A stretch of DNA of 64,000 nucleotides from Rhynchopus sp. YZ270_cl-10 (taxonomy: Eukaryota; Euglenozoa; Diplonemea; Diplonemida; Diplonemidae), in the NCBI GenBank assembly GCA_964035575.1, contig OZ037846.1, forward strand, positions 461,501 to 525,500, in the 5' to 3' direction. Within the stretch, counting starts at the first letter, position 1. Each line of letters begins with the position of its first letter. Made by a program: the position numbers and the translations under genes. Positions 21,998 through 33,100 of this stretch are shown here, piece after piece. The notes beneath the pieces are model-generated. The model made no database searches, was not told where the DNA came from, and worked only from the letters and a program-made list of their open reading frames with translations.

Positions 21998-22780
21998 TAA
22001 CTCTGATAGGTAAGTAAAAGGGAAAAAAAGGTTTTTTCGTTGATTGCACAATTACCCTGTTGGAGGGGTGATTGGCGACCGTATCTGAGGAACTATTTCT
22101 CCTTTAAGCTACGCTTTAGGTATAATATTGGCTCAGTCCATAAACCCACCCCCCTAAAAGGTAACCTTTTGAATTTTTTTCACATTAGATAACTTCCACT
22201 CGGACTTTTTGCTCGATTTTTGCTCCTTTGAACTCAGAATAACGTTTCTGAGGTCACAGGAGCAAAAATCGAGCAAAAAGTCCGAGTAGAAGATAGATGA
22301 ATTAACGTCGAGAGGTAAAAAACTAATTGGGAATTGGGTTTTGCGTTAGTTTCGTGGGTAAACCGTTTCCCAAACAATATTTTTCATTATTTGTGACACT
22401 TCTGAGCATCTTCTGGTGGACACCACCTCCAGAATAGGCCTGGGACACCTTGTGGGGTGAAATTTCACCAGTTGTCCACCCCAGAATACGAAAAAATGCA
22501 AAAAAAAAAAATAGTGAAAAAGTAGCTTTTCGCAGCCCACTCAAAAACCAATGCCCAATTAGTTTTTTTACCTCTCGACGTTAATTCATCTATCTTCTAC
22601 TCGGACTTTTTGCTCGATTTTTGCTCCTGTGACCTCAGAAACGTTATTCTGAGTTCAAAGGAGCAAAAATCGAGCAAAAAGTCCGAGTGGAAGTTATCTA
22701 ATGTGAAAAAAAATTCAAAAGGTTACCTTTTAGGGGGGTGGGTTTATGGACTGAGCCATATTAAAAAAAAAAAAAATAGC
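21998..22780 (+). mobile_element. SINE (family A) split by a fold-back element
   Basis: Begins TAACTCTGATAGGTAAG, contains GATTGGCGACCGTATCTGAG and CTACGCTTTAGG, and ends in A13. It is flanked by AAAAAATAG (21989-21997, 22781-22789). Without the insertion it is about 150 bp. Head, A tail and target duplication together define family A as a retroposed SINE. Confidence 0.88.
22130..22757. mobile_element. Fold-back element, 628 bp, TIRs about 205 bp
   Basis: Ends GGCTCAGTCCATAAACCCAC and its inverse, duplication ATATT (22125-22129, 22758-22762). Each arm contains a second palindrome built from CTCGGACTTTTTGCTCGATT and its complement, so each arm can fold on itself as well as with the other. Only about 220 bp of non-inverted sequence remain in the middle. 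Confidence 0.92.
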
Positions 22781-24078
22781 TAAAAAATAGCGGACATGTC
22801 GAAAAGGGAGAAAACCGGGGGGTTAAAAACATACCTTGCACTCGGCCCGCTCTCCAGGTACAAAGAACATCACTGCACGACAAACCACTACTACAATAGA
22901 AAATAACTATTTTTTACCGAACAGAAAGGTCGTTTTATTGATGAGTGTTTTCTGAGTGCACACTCAGTGGGGACAAAATGCAACACTTCAAGGCATGCAA
23001 TACTCCAAGGAATTTGCTAAGGAAAAGTCGATATTGTGGGCCCCTGTAGTAGTGCATATAGTTTACCCCCAGATCGTCAAAACACCCGATTTTTGCGTTT
23101 TTTTGCACTTTTTGGTGCCCAAAAACCCAACTCAGGGGTCGAAATTTTCCCGAAAAAAAAAATTTTTTTTTGAGATTTTTTGATTTTTTGACAAGGCGCT
23201 GGCCCATACAAAATGCACTGGTGGTACAGAAAATGACTGGGGAATTAACTCTAGATGCTCAAAACAGCCCAATTCTTGCTTTTTTTGACTTTTTGGTCCC
23301 AGAAGGGGACCTAGGGTGTAGTGAGCAGGCCTCAAAAACACTTGTGAAAAAAAATTTTGATGTTTTTTTAAGGTTCAAAAATCGACTTGTCTTTTTGGTA
23401 AAAACCACGAAATTTCGGGTTCGCAAAACCGCGTTTTAGACCCCCACAGATGCTCAAAAGTGCCAAATTTTGCTTTTAATGGCCTCAAATCGTCGAAATT
23501 AGCCCTCTTTAGGGGCGAAAAAAAAAATTCGAGAGTCCCTTTCCCTGGGAGGCAATAGCCACCGGCAACTACACCACTACGAGATTTTACGAGATTTTAC
23601 GAGATTTTACGAAATTTTACGATCGTAAATTTTCGTAGTACGATCGTAAATTTTCGTAGTACGAGGAAAAAAAGGCTACGATCGTAAAATTTCGTACTAC
23701 GATCGTCGGCAACCCGTGAAAATTTTTTGAAAAATTATCAAAAAACGGACATCAGATAGTGAACAAATACCCAAAATCACCCCGAAAGTATCGAATCTTT
23801 TCAAATACATCTGTTTTTCACACTCTAGACGCTCTGTTCGGGGCCAAAATCTCATTTTTAGGTCAAAAAATCGTCTTTCCCGAAGTGCGAAAACCCCGAA
23901 AAACCAGTCAATTTTTCATATTTTTCATGTTTCTGGGCGCATTTGGAGGCCTGTGACCAGGTAAACCACCCTCCTGAGCCCCCAAAAATCCATATTCGCC
24001 AGAGATTTCGTGTTTGGAGCCTCTGTGGTATCATAACTCAAAAAATTTCACTCAAAAACGGCTTTTTGCCTCCCCCTA

Positions 24079-25218
24079 TAGGGGGGGGTGTATGTGTTGG
24101 CTAATAGGGGTAATCCTTGCGCAGAATATGGCCCCAAATGTGTTTGTGTTGCTGGACTAAAGTCGTTATTAAAAAGGGGGGGAAGGGGTGGGGGGGTTTT
24201 TTTGTTTTTATCCAAGCGCTTTTGCTAGTTAATATTTTTCCAACTCAACAGAATGACATCCAAAAAAAAAAATAAGGGGGGAATGTGAGGAAACAGATTG
24301 AGTTCCGTCCCCCCAAAAAAAAAGGTTTGAAAAGTAGAAACGTCTCTGGGACGCAGGAATTTTCATTTAAAAAAAAAAGCTTTTCGTTTCTTTTTACGGA
24401 GGCTTTTTACAAAAAGAACATAAAAAAGGGGGATTTTTTTTTTAGAATGATGATCCTCACCCCCTCTGCTCTTCGTCACCTTTGAAGAGAAAGGCGATGA
24501 GATGAACGGCCACATTCATAAAGATCTCTCTGTGCAGGACAACGACTTTTGCAAAACTACCTAATCTGAGCGCACGCAGTATGGCATACACTTTTTTGTG
24601 TTTTTTTTTTTTGTAATTTTCTATCCGAGGACGGCGTTCTGTACAACAAAGGTCGCCCCGAAGGCTAAATGAATTTCAAAGGTATAGATGCAGTGTCTTT
24701 TTTTTCCCTTGTTTTGTTACTGCGTCACACAAAAAACAACCCAACCCCCACCCCACCCACATCAGTGCCCCCTTAAAAAAAGTTGAAAATAATGCCTCGC
24801 GTGAATACACGTCTTAAAAAAGATCAAAAAAAAGAGAAGTTGAAAGTGCTAAACGCCTCACCGTGCATCGGCGGATGAAGGCATTGGTTCTCCGCGGGGG
24901 GTTATCGAATCCCCAGAGAGAGAAACACTTCATCTTGTGAATACACATCTTACATAAATGCAAAAATAAACAGTTCAGGCCAGCTTTCACACAACATTTG
25001 AGCAATATTTCGCACATTAAGACATTGCCCATACCCCTTTTCATACTCACACTTATATTTTTTATTTTTGATTATCTTAAAATCAGTGTAAAAACTGTCA
25101 CACAGACAGTCTTCACAATCCTTAAGAAAAAAATCACTTTCGCTTTTGATTTCGCAACAGGCAAGGATACTCCATATTTTTTACTCCATTCTTTTACACA
25201 ATTTCCTCACTACTACTT
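24079..25218. other. Intergenic region 3' of the RS-rich protein gene
   Basis: A/T-run-rich, with a partial family C trace near 24335 (CGTCTCTGGGACGCAGGA), the copy at 24835 and a weak repeat near 24630 (TTCTGTACAACAAAGGTCGC) related to sequences near 26990 and 45800. No gene seen. Confidence 0.6.
24835..24920 (+). repeat. SINE-like family C copy
   Basis: GAAGTTGAAAGTGCTAAACG then TGCATCGGCGGATG and CCGCGGGGGGTTATCGAATC. The GTTATCGAATCCCC block is the best box-B-like match in the family, hinting at a tRNA origin. Confidence 0.6.
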
Positions 25219-26276
25219 TTAATCGGAATGCTCAGTTTTCCCAAGCGACTCTGAGCGACTTGCCGTGGACGGGGCACGTCCCTCCTCTGCCGCCCCTGCC
25301 CCTACTACCTTCGCTGGAGACACCTCACGCTCATCCTTTTGGGTTGCGTCCTCCTTCTCCTCTTTTCCGTTCTCTTTGCGGGGTGACACAGCACCTCCGC
25401 CACCTCCACCTGCCCTGCGGTCAGGAGAAGAGCTTCTCCTCCTGCGTCTGTCGCTTCTGTTTCTATCGCGAGAGTCGTAGCGGCGTTCGCGTCTTCTGTC
25501 GTCTCGGTCGTCACGGCGGGAGGGGTTTCTCCGTCTGTCGCGTGATGCGCTGTCTGTCGAGGCACGGCGGCGTCTGCGGGAAGTGCGGTCTCTGTCGCGC
25601 CCCCGGTCGCGGTCCCTGCTGTCAGAAGAGGAATACCTGCTACGACGGCGGCGCGCGCTGCTGCGCCTGTCGCGGTCCCTGCTGTCGTATCGGTCGCGGC
25701 GTTCCCTGCGCGGCTCGGCAGCACGGTCCTGCCTTCTCTGCTCGCGCTTCTCGCGGTCTACACGGTGCTGTTCCTCACGCTCCAGGGTAAAGCTGATCCG
25801 CTGGCGATACTCACGCATCTGACGCTGCTGTGCGACAGTGTGGCGTGGGAGGTTCGCGAGGGCAGCCAGTTTGAGTTGCAAGACCTGAGGGATAAGGAAG
25901 GGGGAGTTGCGGGTGTGATAAGAAGAACCTAAAGTTCATCTAAAAACACTCTGATTGGAGGGAAAATGGTATTTTTTTTTTCCCGCTTAATTACCCTGTT
26001 GGAGGGGGTGATTGGCGACCGTATCTGGGGAACTATTTCTCCCTTCAGCTACGCTTTGTGGGTATTAAAAAAAAGGGGGGAAAGGGGGGGAAATGGGAAT
26101 ACCTTCGTCTTTTTGTCATCTGTCGCTGTGGTGACGAGTTTGTCTGTCTCCTCTGCGGGCAGGCCGATGGGCATACCCATAGGGTCTGCCTGCGCCATCA
26201 TTTGCTGCGGAGGGATCGAGGCCGCGTTGGCGAGCTGTGCTGCCATCGCCATCGCTGCCACGTCTTGGTAGCTCAT
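25219..26276 (-). CDS. RS-rich protein, two exons
   Basis: Exons 26103..26276 and 25219..25884 join in phase 0 to give 279 residues. Residues 1-58 are Ala/Met/Gln-rich (MSYQDVAAMAMAAQL). The second exon begins VLQLKLAALANLPRHTVAQQ, then a charged helix, then a long Arg/Ser/Asp region (about 105-230) with many RD, RS and SR dipeptides, and an acidic-basic tail. Such RS regions occur in splicing factors and related nuclear proteins and are phosphorylated by SR kinases. No RNA-recognition motif is seen, so the specific role is unknown. On the coding strand a tract CTCTCTCTCTCCC then TTTTTTGCTCTTTTTCACAG ends 15 nt before the ATG, an excellent acceptor for spliced-leader addition or for an upstream intron. 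In the latter case the true start would lie further upstream. Confidence 0.85.
25885..26102 (-). other. Intron of RS-rich gene, 218 bp, contains a SINE
   Basis: Donor ACGAAG|GTATTCCC (26103/26102) and acceptor CCCTCAG|GTCTTG (25885/25884). More than half of the intron is a family A SINE, in antisense orientation to the gene. Confidence 0.82.
25948..26074 (+). mobile_element. SINE family A copy
   Basis: ACTCTGATTGGAGGG, then GATTGGCGACCGTATCTGGG, CTACGCTTTGTGGGTATT and a short A run. It matches the retroposed copy at 21998. Confidence 0.8.
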
Positions 26277-27268
26277 GGCTTCGGAGGGATGCTGTGAAAA
26301 AGAGCAAAAAAAGGGAGAGAGAGAGAGGGTAAGCTCGGCTTAGGATAGCGAGTGCAAAAATCGACGTGCGCGATATTGTTCTCCTGTTTTGAAAGGGGGG
26401 GAGGAGAGAGGTAAAAGGGAGGAGTGTCAGGTGTGGAGAAGGATGGGAGGGATGAAGGAGGGAAAAATGAAGAAAAAAAAAAAGAAAAGAGAAAAAAAAA
26501 AAAAAAGACCAAGGGGGCATTTTGGTGACACAAAAAATGACCTAGAATGGACGAAAGAATGGACGATGTGAGGTGGAGACTGAACCCTCACATACTATAC
26601 TATGCATATGAGGGGTGCTCACCTCTGGTGTGTGGACACTGAACCCTGGTTTTCTCGAAGAAATTATGGTTTGTCTGTAAGCCCTCACGGTGTTGAAAAA
26701 ACCTCCCCTTTTACAAATATCCCCTACCCCCCACCCAATAAGAACAGCTGCGAAAGGTGTTTTTGCTCAAACAAACCTAGCCTTTTTGTCGTGTACAAAA
26801 TCCTCCTTTCCGGGGGCGTGCCAGATGACGGGAGCTACGATGCCTGTAGAGGATCTTGGGGGGGAAGGAGAGGGCAAATTTTATTTGCTCTTCCTCCCCC
26901 TCTTCTCTCTCGGTCTTTTTTTTGTCGGACCTGTGGTGGAAAACGCGCTGCTATTTGCGTGAGTTGTATTTTTATTGTACCGAGGTAGGTTCTGTGTACA
27001 GTGTCGCCCGAAGGCTGTACTTAAAGATAGATGCAGACCGTCCTCAATATATTTTTTTGTTTTAAATTTGATACCGTGCAGGGGTTTTGCCTGACACTCC
27101 GTGGACTAATAATGCCTTCCCACGGAGGTTGATTGCACTTCAAAGCAGATTAGAAAAGGGGATGGCGTTGGGAGGTGAGGAATACATGCTTTTTTTTTTT
27201 TTTTTCATTATTTTTCATTTTTTGCAGTCATTGAATACATCGCAGCGGCGAGGGGGCGCGTTCTGTAG

Positions 27269-27345
27269 TTTTTTGATAAAATTGTTGGAGTAGTGTAGTT
27301 GCCTCGGTTGTGTTGCCACAGTTTTGTGCAATCTCCACTGTCTGT
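27269..27345 (-). repeat. SINE-like family B copy
   Basis: Plus-strand reading: TTTTTTGATAAAATTGTTGG, then TAGTGTAGTTGCCTCGGTTG and GTGTTGCCACAG. The poly(A) end is on the minus strand. Confidence 0.65.
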
Positions 27346-28019
27346 TTTTTTTTTTGCCGAAGGGGGAGTGAGGGTTGTGTGTGTGTGTGTGTTCAAAAGC
27401 ACTTCTTCAAAAGCACGTTGCGTGAATCTGAGCGGAACATTGAACAAGCTTTGAAAAATTGATATCGTGTATCATCGTCACATACATTGAACAAAGAACA
27501 AAAAAGCAAATGCATCACACTGCAACCTGTAAAGGCCGGAGGGGGTGTGTGTATTTCACTGTCATTCAGACTAAATATTCACATAAAATTTTTCGATCAA
27601 TTCCAAAATATAAAACGGAATAGTCTCAAAGGATGCCGAAGTCACATCCAGATCATTCCTAGGGACCGCCCCAGGTACTCTGCTGAATATGTGCAGAACA
27701 TTTCCAGACATTATGTGTATTTGAAAGCAAAAACATGAGCAGTTCCCTAAGACAACTATTGCACAAAGAATGGCATTTTGCGGTGTATGTAGTTTGAAAC
27801 CTCGTTTATGGGTCCCATCCTGTGTGTAATACTGACCATTACTTGGGTGAGAGAGTGAGAGTCGCAAGAAATACCGATGTGACAGAACGGCGTGGCCTCC
27901 CGGCTGCGCTTGTATCAAGGACTTCGGGGGGAGGAAAACAAAAGGCTGACCTGCCCTGGTGCTGTAGTGCTGTCCTGTGGGGATGGCTTTGGTGTGAAGC
28001 AAAAAGGTTAGCAGCGAGC

Positions 28020-28050
28020 GGCGGTGGTGGTGGTGGTGGTGGTGGTGGTG
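28020..28050. repeat. (GGT)n microsatellite
   Basis: About ten GGT units. It has no long open frame that matches a known protein. Confidence 0.85.
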
Positions 28051-28659
28051 TTGGTATGTGTCGGATTGGAGTTTTGGGTGCAAAAAAAGGGGAGGGGGTG
28101 CGCTTTTTTTTGTATGTCTTTTTGTCCCTCTCGTGTTATCGGTATCCTTTTCTCGTTCTTTTATGTTCCAGATAAAAAGACCAAAATGGGAAAATAAAAT
28201 CAACAAAGCAGACTAGTCAGAGAGAACTACTAGTGGAACTAGTAGCGTTAGCGTAACGACTGGTGTTAACCTAGTAGTGTTCCTGGTGTATCATTTGGAG
28301 TAGTGGTACTACTGTAGTCACCCTGACATAGTCCGCCGTGAAGTTGCGCCCCACCCCCCCCTCGGAGGGGAACAATAAATATAAACAAAAAAGAGTACTT
28401 GGTGTGCAGGTCCTCCTTTCCCCCCCAAAAGAGCACTTCACGCCATTTGGTATGCACACAATTTGTCCACAGGGGAGAGAGGTTGTGTGCAGGTACATAA
28501 TCATTGCCTCAACCAAAACGGAAGCAGACCCAACGAGCCACCCGACTTTTCCTGAAATTTGGAGGTGTTTTAGTGGAGTTTTGGTGGTACTTAAACCCCA
28601 CCACCCAAACCCCACCAAAATTTCAGGCAAAAAATCAGGCGTAAGAGAGAGAGAGAAAC

Positions 28660-28702
28660 CGTAGTTAAGATGAACCTAGGCCTCTCGTGCTTTAGTTACC
28701 TC
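28660..28702 (+). repeat. SINE-like family E copy
   Basis: GATGAACCTAGGCCTCTCGT followed by GCTTTAGTTACC. A second, more diverged copy follows at 28971-29012. Confidence 0.55.
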
Positions 28703-29129
28703 AACAAAAAAATACGCACAAAAAATAATTCTTTGAATAAGTGAATGAACCTCTCGGTCATCAGTCTACCAAAAAAGAAAAAGGGAAAAGGAATATTGTT
28801 TTAGTGAGGAGTGGAGGGGGAGAGTGAGGGTTTTATTTGAAAAATAAAGTAGAAATTTAAAATCTGTTATCAAATCAAGCACTCTGTCACCACGGAGTGA
28901 GGGGACGGTGTAGGTTTTTTTTATGGTTTTTTGGTTCTTGGGATGAGGGAGGCTTAAAGAGAAGGAAAAGTTTATGAGAGGCACCGTAAGCCTGTTAATG
29001 CTTAAGTCACCTTAAAAAGGAAATATTAAACAGATGTGTATCGATAAATGATTGGTTTAAAAAAGGGGGTTTGATGCAGACACCTCCGACTGACCTTACG
29101 ATGCCAGCCCCAGATGAAAGCACAAAAAT

Positions 29130-29175
29130 AAAGTTGACTTGAAATACAAAGCCCTCTTGAAACAGTGTACCAACA
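29130..29175 (+). repeat. SINE-like family D copy
   Basis: GACTTGAAATACAAAGCCCT then CTTGAAACAGTGTACC. Confidence 0.6.
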
Positions 29176-29354
29176 AAAATACAAAGGTTTTGTAAGATGA
29201 TTTGAATTTTCCAAGCCGACCTATTCCTGACAGTACGTAGGGAAGGGAAAATCAAAAAAAAAACCCCCCATCCAACTTCCAAAATACCTCTATGTAAACA
29301 GAGCGATGGAAGTCCATTTTTTTTTTTCAAAAAAAAGAAAAGAAGGATTTTTTT

Positions 29355-29910
29355 TTTTTCTCAACTGAGGAAAAGTAGCTCTGAGCAAACCCCGTGGAAG
29401 AAGTGTGAGGATAAATTCACTTTTCCTCACACATAGCCACTTTTCCTCACGCAATTTGGAAAAGTAGCAATAATTTTTGGCTGGGGTTTGTGTAGAAAAA
29501 AGCCTATGTGTGAGGCTTTTTTTGGTGTGAGGAAAAGTAGAGGGGGGGTCGAAAAAAAAAAATTGGGTGGGAGAGTGGGTCATTTTGATATCTCTGCTTC
29601 ACATTTTGTCACCGTGACCAACATGACCATTTCTTGGTCCATTTTTTCGGCCAAAAATTTGGTACCACAGGGCTATACCATATACTGGGATTATCAATCT
29701 TTTGAAAATACGGCCTGGTATTCGGGCCAAAATGTCCCATGGGGCCCATAGTAGCCTTACTGGGTGTCGAGCAGAGTTAATCTTAATAGTGAAATTCGAT
29801 TTTCTGTGAAAAATATTCCCACCAAAAAATCGTCTTTTTTTTCTGCATATTCACCCCACACTTCTTCCACGGGGTTTTGCTTAGAGCTACTTTTCCTTCA
29901 GTTGAGAAAA
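29355..29910. mobile_element. Fold-back/TIR element, about 555 bp
   Basis: CTCAACTGAGGAAAAGTAGC and onward through CCCCGTGGAAGAAGTGTG (29359-29408) returns inverted at about 29857-29906. The target duplication is unclear. It is non-coding and lies 200 bp beyond the GAF gene stop. Confidence 0.75.
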
Positions 29911-29925
29911 CTATTATATTCTGGT

Positions 29926-30103
29926 GAAATATTCACTTTCCCTCCACTCGTGCCCTTTCAGAAACTCGTGGCTGACTTTATCCCACTCGCTTCGCTCGTG
30001 AGATAAAGTCTATTACCCCACTCGCTTCGCTCGTGGGGTAAAATGCCACTCGTTTCTGAAAGGTACACTCGTGTGAGGAAAAGTGAATATTTCCTCAGAC
30101 GAA
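29926..30103. repeat. Palindromic element with internal hairpins
   Basis: AAATATTCACTTTCC with CCCTTTCAGAAACTCGTGG is inverted at CCACTCGTTTCTGAAAGG to GTGAATATTTCC. Between the arms are two ACTCGCTTCGCTCGT hairpins. It ends 12 bp before the GAF gene stop codon, so it is likely part of its 3' UTR. Confidence 0.8.
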
Positions 30104-30115
30104 TAAATAGCTATT

Positions 30116-33100
30116 TCACTCCTCCTTTGCCTCGGCAGGGTCTTCTTCCTCTGCATCGTCGTCATCATCTCCTTCGTCAACATCTTCGTCAGCTCCTTCC
30201 GTTGTGGCACCCATGCTGGAGCATGCGTCTGTGTCCATCCCTTCATCCTCTGCTTCGGTAGACCCCAGCTCTAGTTGTCCTTCGGCTGCAAGCTTCCTGA
30301 ACCGCACAGCTGCGTAGCGAAGCTGTACATTGACGGACATCCAGTTGAAGAACAGCGAGGTAGGAACGGACCCCTTCTTCGCTACAATGTCAACGCTAAA
30401 CCCTTTTGTCAATTTCTTCGCGCGGATGAAGAAGGCGCGCGCTGGCTTGGCCCCGGTCGGGTCAAACTTTGCCATTTTCGCCAAAACCGGATATTTCAAT
30501 AATTTCCTCGTCTTTTCCCATGTCGCCACCGCACCCGGTTTTTTCCCCATAACAATAAAGGTTGCCGCGCAGACTGGTGGAATTGCTTCTGGGGGTTGGT
30601 TGTATTTTGCCATTTCAAGCATATCCTGTTTGGTGATGGAGGTGAGAGCATCGACGGAACGGAGATACATCTTTTTGAGGAAGCGAACGCATGCAGGATT
30701 GACGTCGTTTTCAATCTGTAGGGTCGCTTCACCTTCGGGGATGACAACATCAACAGCAGTGGAGGTATCATTGATGAGCTTGGCTAGCTGATCTGCCGCG
30801 GTCTCAAGCATCATCAAATCCGCTTCCGAAAAGTTTTTCTTGCCCTCCGTCCATCCCACAGTGTCCATATATATTGCTCCAAAATCCCCTATCGGTGCCA
30901 ACATCAACTGTCCATCACACTCCGCATTCTTCGTAGAATCCACAAAATGCACTTCCGGAGACAATCCCGACACCTTTAAGTGATGTACCGCTTTTCCAGC
31001 AGAAACCGTTGTCTCGGTAACCCCTTTTCCTTCGGGAATGGTTTTGCCAAGAATGAATTTGGTGGAAGGGGTGGAAGTGATATACTCATAGGTACCCCCA
31101 GAGGCTTTAAAATAGGACTGTTTCAGCGAAATATACACATGATGGCAGCCGGAAAGGGCAGCGCACCATTGCGTACATTGATCACAGTACATTTTTACCA
31201 AACGTGACCGACACAACGGGGTACGTGCCCCACACATCTGCTCCACCAACAACGCGATCTGCCCTCTGTGCCCTTCTGCGAGAGGATGTGCCGCGCTGCC
31301 TTCTACGCCTAGCACGCCGACCTTGACATTGACCCCATCCACTTCAGACCATAGAGCATGAATCAACAAAAAATCCTCCTTCTTTTCTGTCTCTCCTTTA
31401 TAGCACACCACCTCTGCAACTTCCTTGACATTATCGATGAAACGACTTCCTTCGTTTAATGATAAGGTAATGGTTGGAGAAGTAGCTTGCTTTGCTCCAT
31501 CTAAGATTGCGCCAAGCACGTTGGTGTGGGGTGTAAAGCTGGATTCATCGGTGGATTCTCCGAGCGCTTTGCCGTTTTGCGCGACAATCGTTGCTGTGGT
31601 GGAGCGTGGGTGGGAGAACATTGAGATATAACAGTTTAATCCGTGAGCATAAGCTGCAATGGTTTTGGTGACCTGAGCGTACAATGAGGATAACGATGTG
31701 GATTCCGTCACATCAGGTACACTCCCAGAAATAAAGGCGTCGGACAACAGCCGTGCCACCTCCTGCAAAAACACCACCATCTCCTCAGAGATCGCTGCTG
31801 CGGGGATGGGGCCTTCTGCTTCATAAACGTCTTTCTCATTTTCCATCAAATTGTCTTGTCTTGCGTTTAAGTCAACGAATGTATCCGCATTTAGCAGTGC
31901 AGTCACCTCCCCAGAGGCGCCTCGGATTGGGACAACCAAGAAGTCGCCATCCCCGAGGGCCTCTTTTGTTCCTACTCTGACTAAAGTATCGGCAATGGAA
32001 TCGTCTTGGAAAGGGGTGCGGAGGAGGATGTGCGTTCCATCGCGTTTTGCGGAGACTGCGGGGCAGTTTGGATGTTCCCCTGGAGGGAAGCTCTCTTGGG
32101 AGGCGCGAAGAAGCGCGCTGCAGTTTTGCGAGGCATACTTATAGTGCAACGTTGCGCCGGTGTCCACCGCAATGTACACTGCGGTGTCAAATAGGAGGAG
32201 GCCCAGCTCATTGGCAACGGCGGAGAGGAGTGCGTCCAGTTGGTCTTGTGTACGACATTCCGCGACTCTCGGAGGAAGTTGTACCAGGAACGCCGCCATG
32301 TCGTCCTTTTGCCTCTCCAGGCGAGAGCCCCTTGCTGCAGTGCGGCGGAGCGCCTTGGTTTCTCCACTGCTTTTTCCGGAGGAGCGTCTGCGGGAGTCGC
32401 GGCGTACAGCGGCTTCTTCCTCTTTGTTTTTCCGTTTCTCCCGTTCAGAGGCGATTCTTGCCTTCCGCTCAGCCGCCTTTCTGTCCTTCTCTTCTTGTTC
32501 ACGGAGACGTTCCGCTTCGATTCTGGCCTCTTCATTGCGTTGGTCTTGCTCAGCTTTTAGCCGCGCAGCTTCTTCCTCTTCGGCACGCTCTTTTTCACGT
32601 TGCGCCTCCATTGCCTCGAGGCGCGCCTGTTCAGCAAGTCTACGTTGTTCCATTAAAGCCGCAATGTGTTCTTGCCCCTCAGTTTCTAGCTGTTTCAAAA
32701 CACTGTACTCTTGGGAAACGTCGGCTTCGAGTGCATCTCTGGCAGTGGTTTCGGCGGTGACAAAGATGTTGCGGGTCTTCGCGTGCTCCTCTGCTTGGCG
32801 TTCTTCGAAGTCAAGTTGGAGGGTGTGGAGGACAGGGAGAAGCTCAGCGCGGCGGGCAGCTTCGTCTTTGCGGATTCCGGAAAGAATCTTTTCGGTGATG
32901 TGCGTCCGTTCGCAGGACTTCGCACGGTGTGCCTCCTGCGCGGTGTCCAGCCCTTCCAAAAATTTTTGCAAATCTGCAGGCTGGGTCAACTTCCGCACAG
33001 ACCACTCATCCCACGTCTCGGTCACCCATTTATCCCGATGTGGTTTCTGTCCGGTCAAATCCGCGCGACCGATCCGTTCGCAATACTTCTCCCACACCTC

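Larger units (their letters stand above)
20633..23718. mobile_element. ACGATCGTA-palindrome element, copy 1, with two nested insertions
   Basis: Ends CACGGGTTGCCGACGATCG and CGATCGTCGGCAACCCGTG are inverted. About 150 bp at each end are built of ACGATCGTA and GTACGA palindromes. The interior matches copy 2 (48335-51250) almost base for base at 20770-21990 and 22790-23540. No target duplication is evident here, unlike copy 2. It contains the shared core (about 20940-21720) and the retroposon at 21998-22780. Confidence 0.88.
20000..24078. mobile_element. Mutator-like element with about 190-bp TIRs, 4079 bp including insertions
   Basis: The outer ends TAGGGGGTGGCAAAAAGGC and inverted GCCTCCCCCTA (24068-24078) start inverted repeats of about 190 bp (20000-20190 and 23885-24078; both include AACATGAAAAATATGAAAAA in one orientation or the other). 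An exact 11-bp duplication TAGGGGGGGGT flanks it (19989-19999, 24079-24089). Long TIRs and a 9-11-bp duplication suggest a Mutator-like element. A block with CGGACATCAGATAGTGAACA occurs twice as a direct repeat (20237-20390, 23735-23878). It is split by the element at 20633-23718 and encodes no recognisable transposase. Confidence 0.88.
26277..30115. other. Intergenic region between RS-rich and GAF genes
   Basis: No credible gene. It contains homopolymer runs, SINE-like copies near 27269, 28660, 28971 and 29130, a GGT trinucleotide tract at 28020-28050, a small hairpin at 28549-28626 (CCTGAAATTT/AAATTTCAGG), and two fold-back structures next to the GAF stop codon. Confidence 0.65.
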
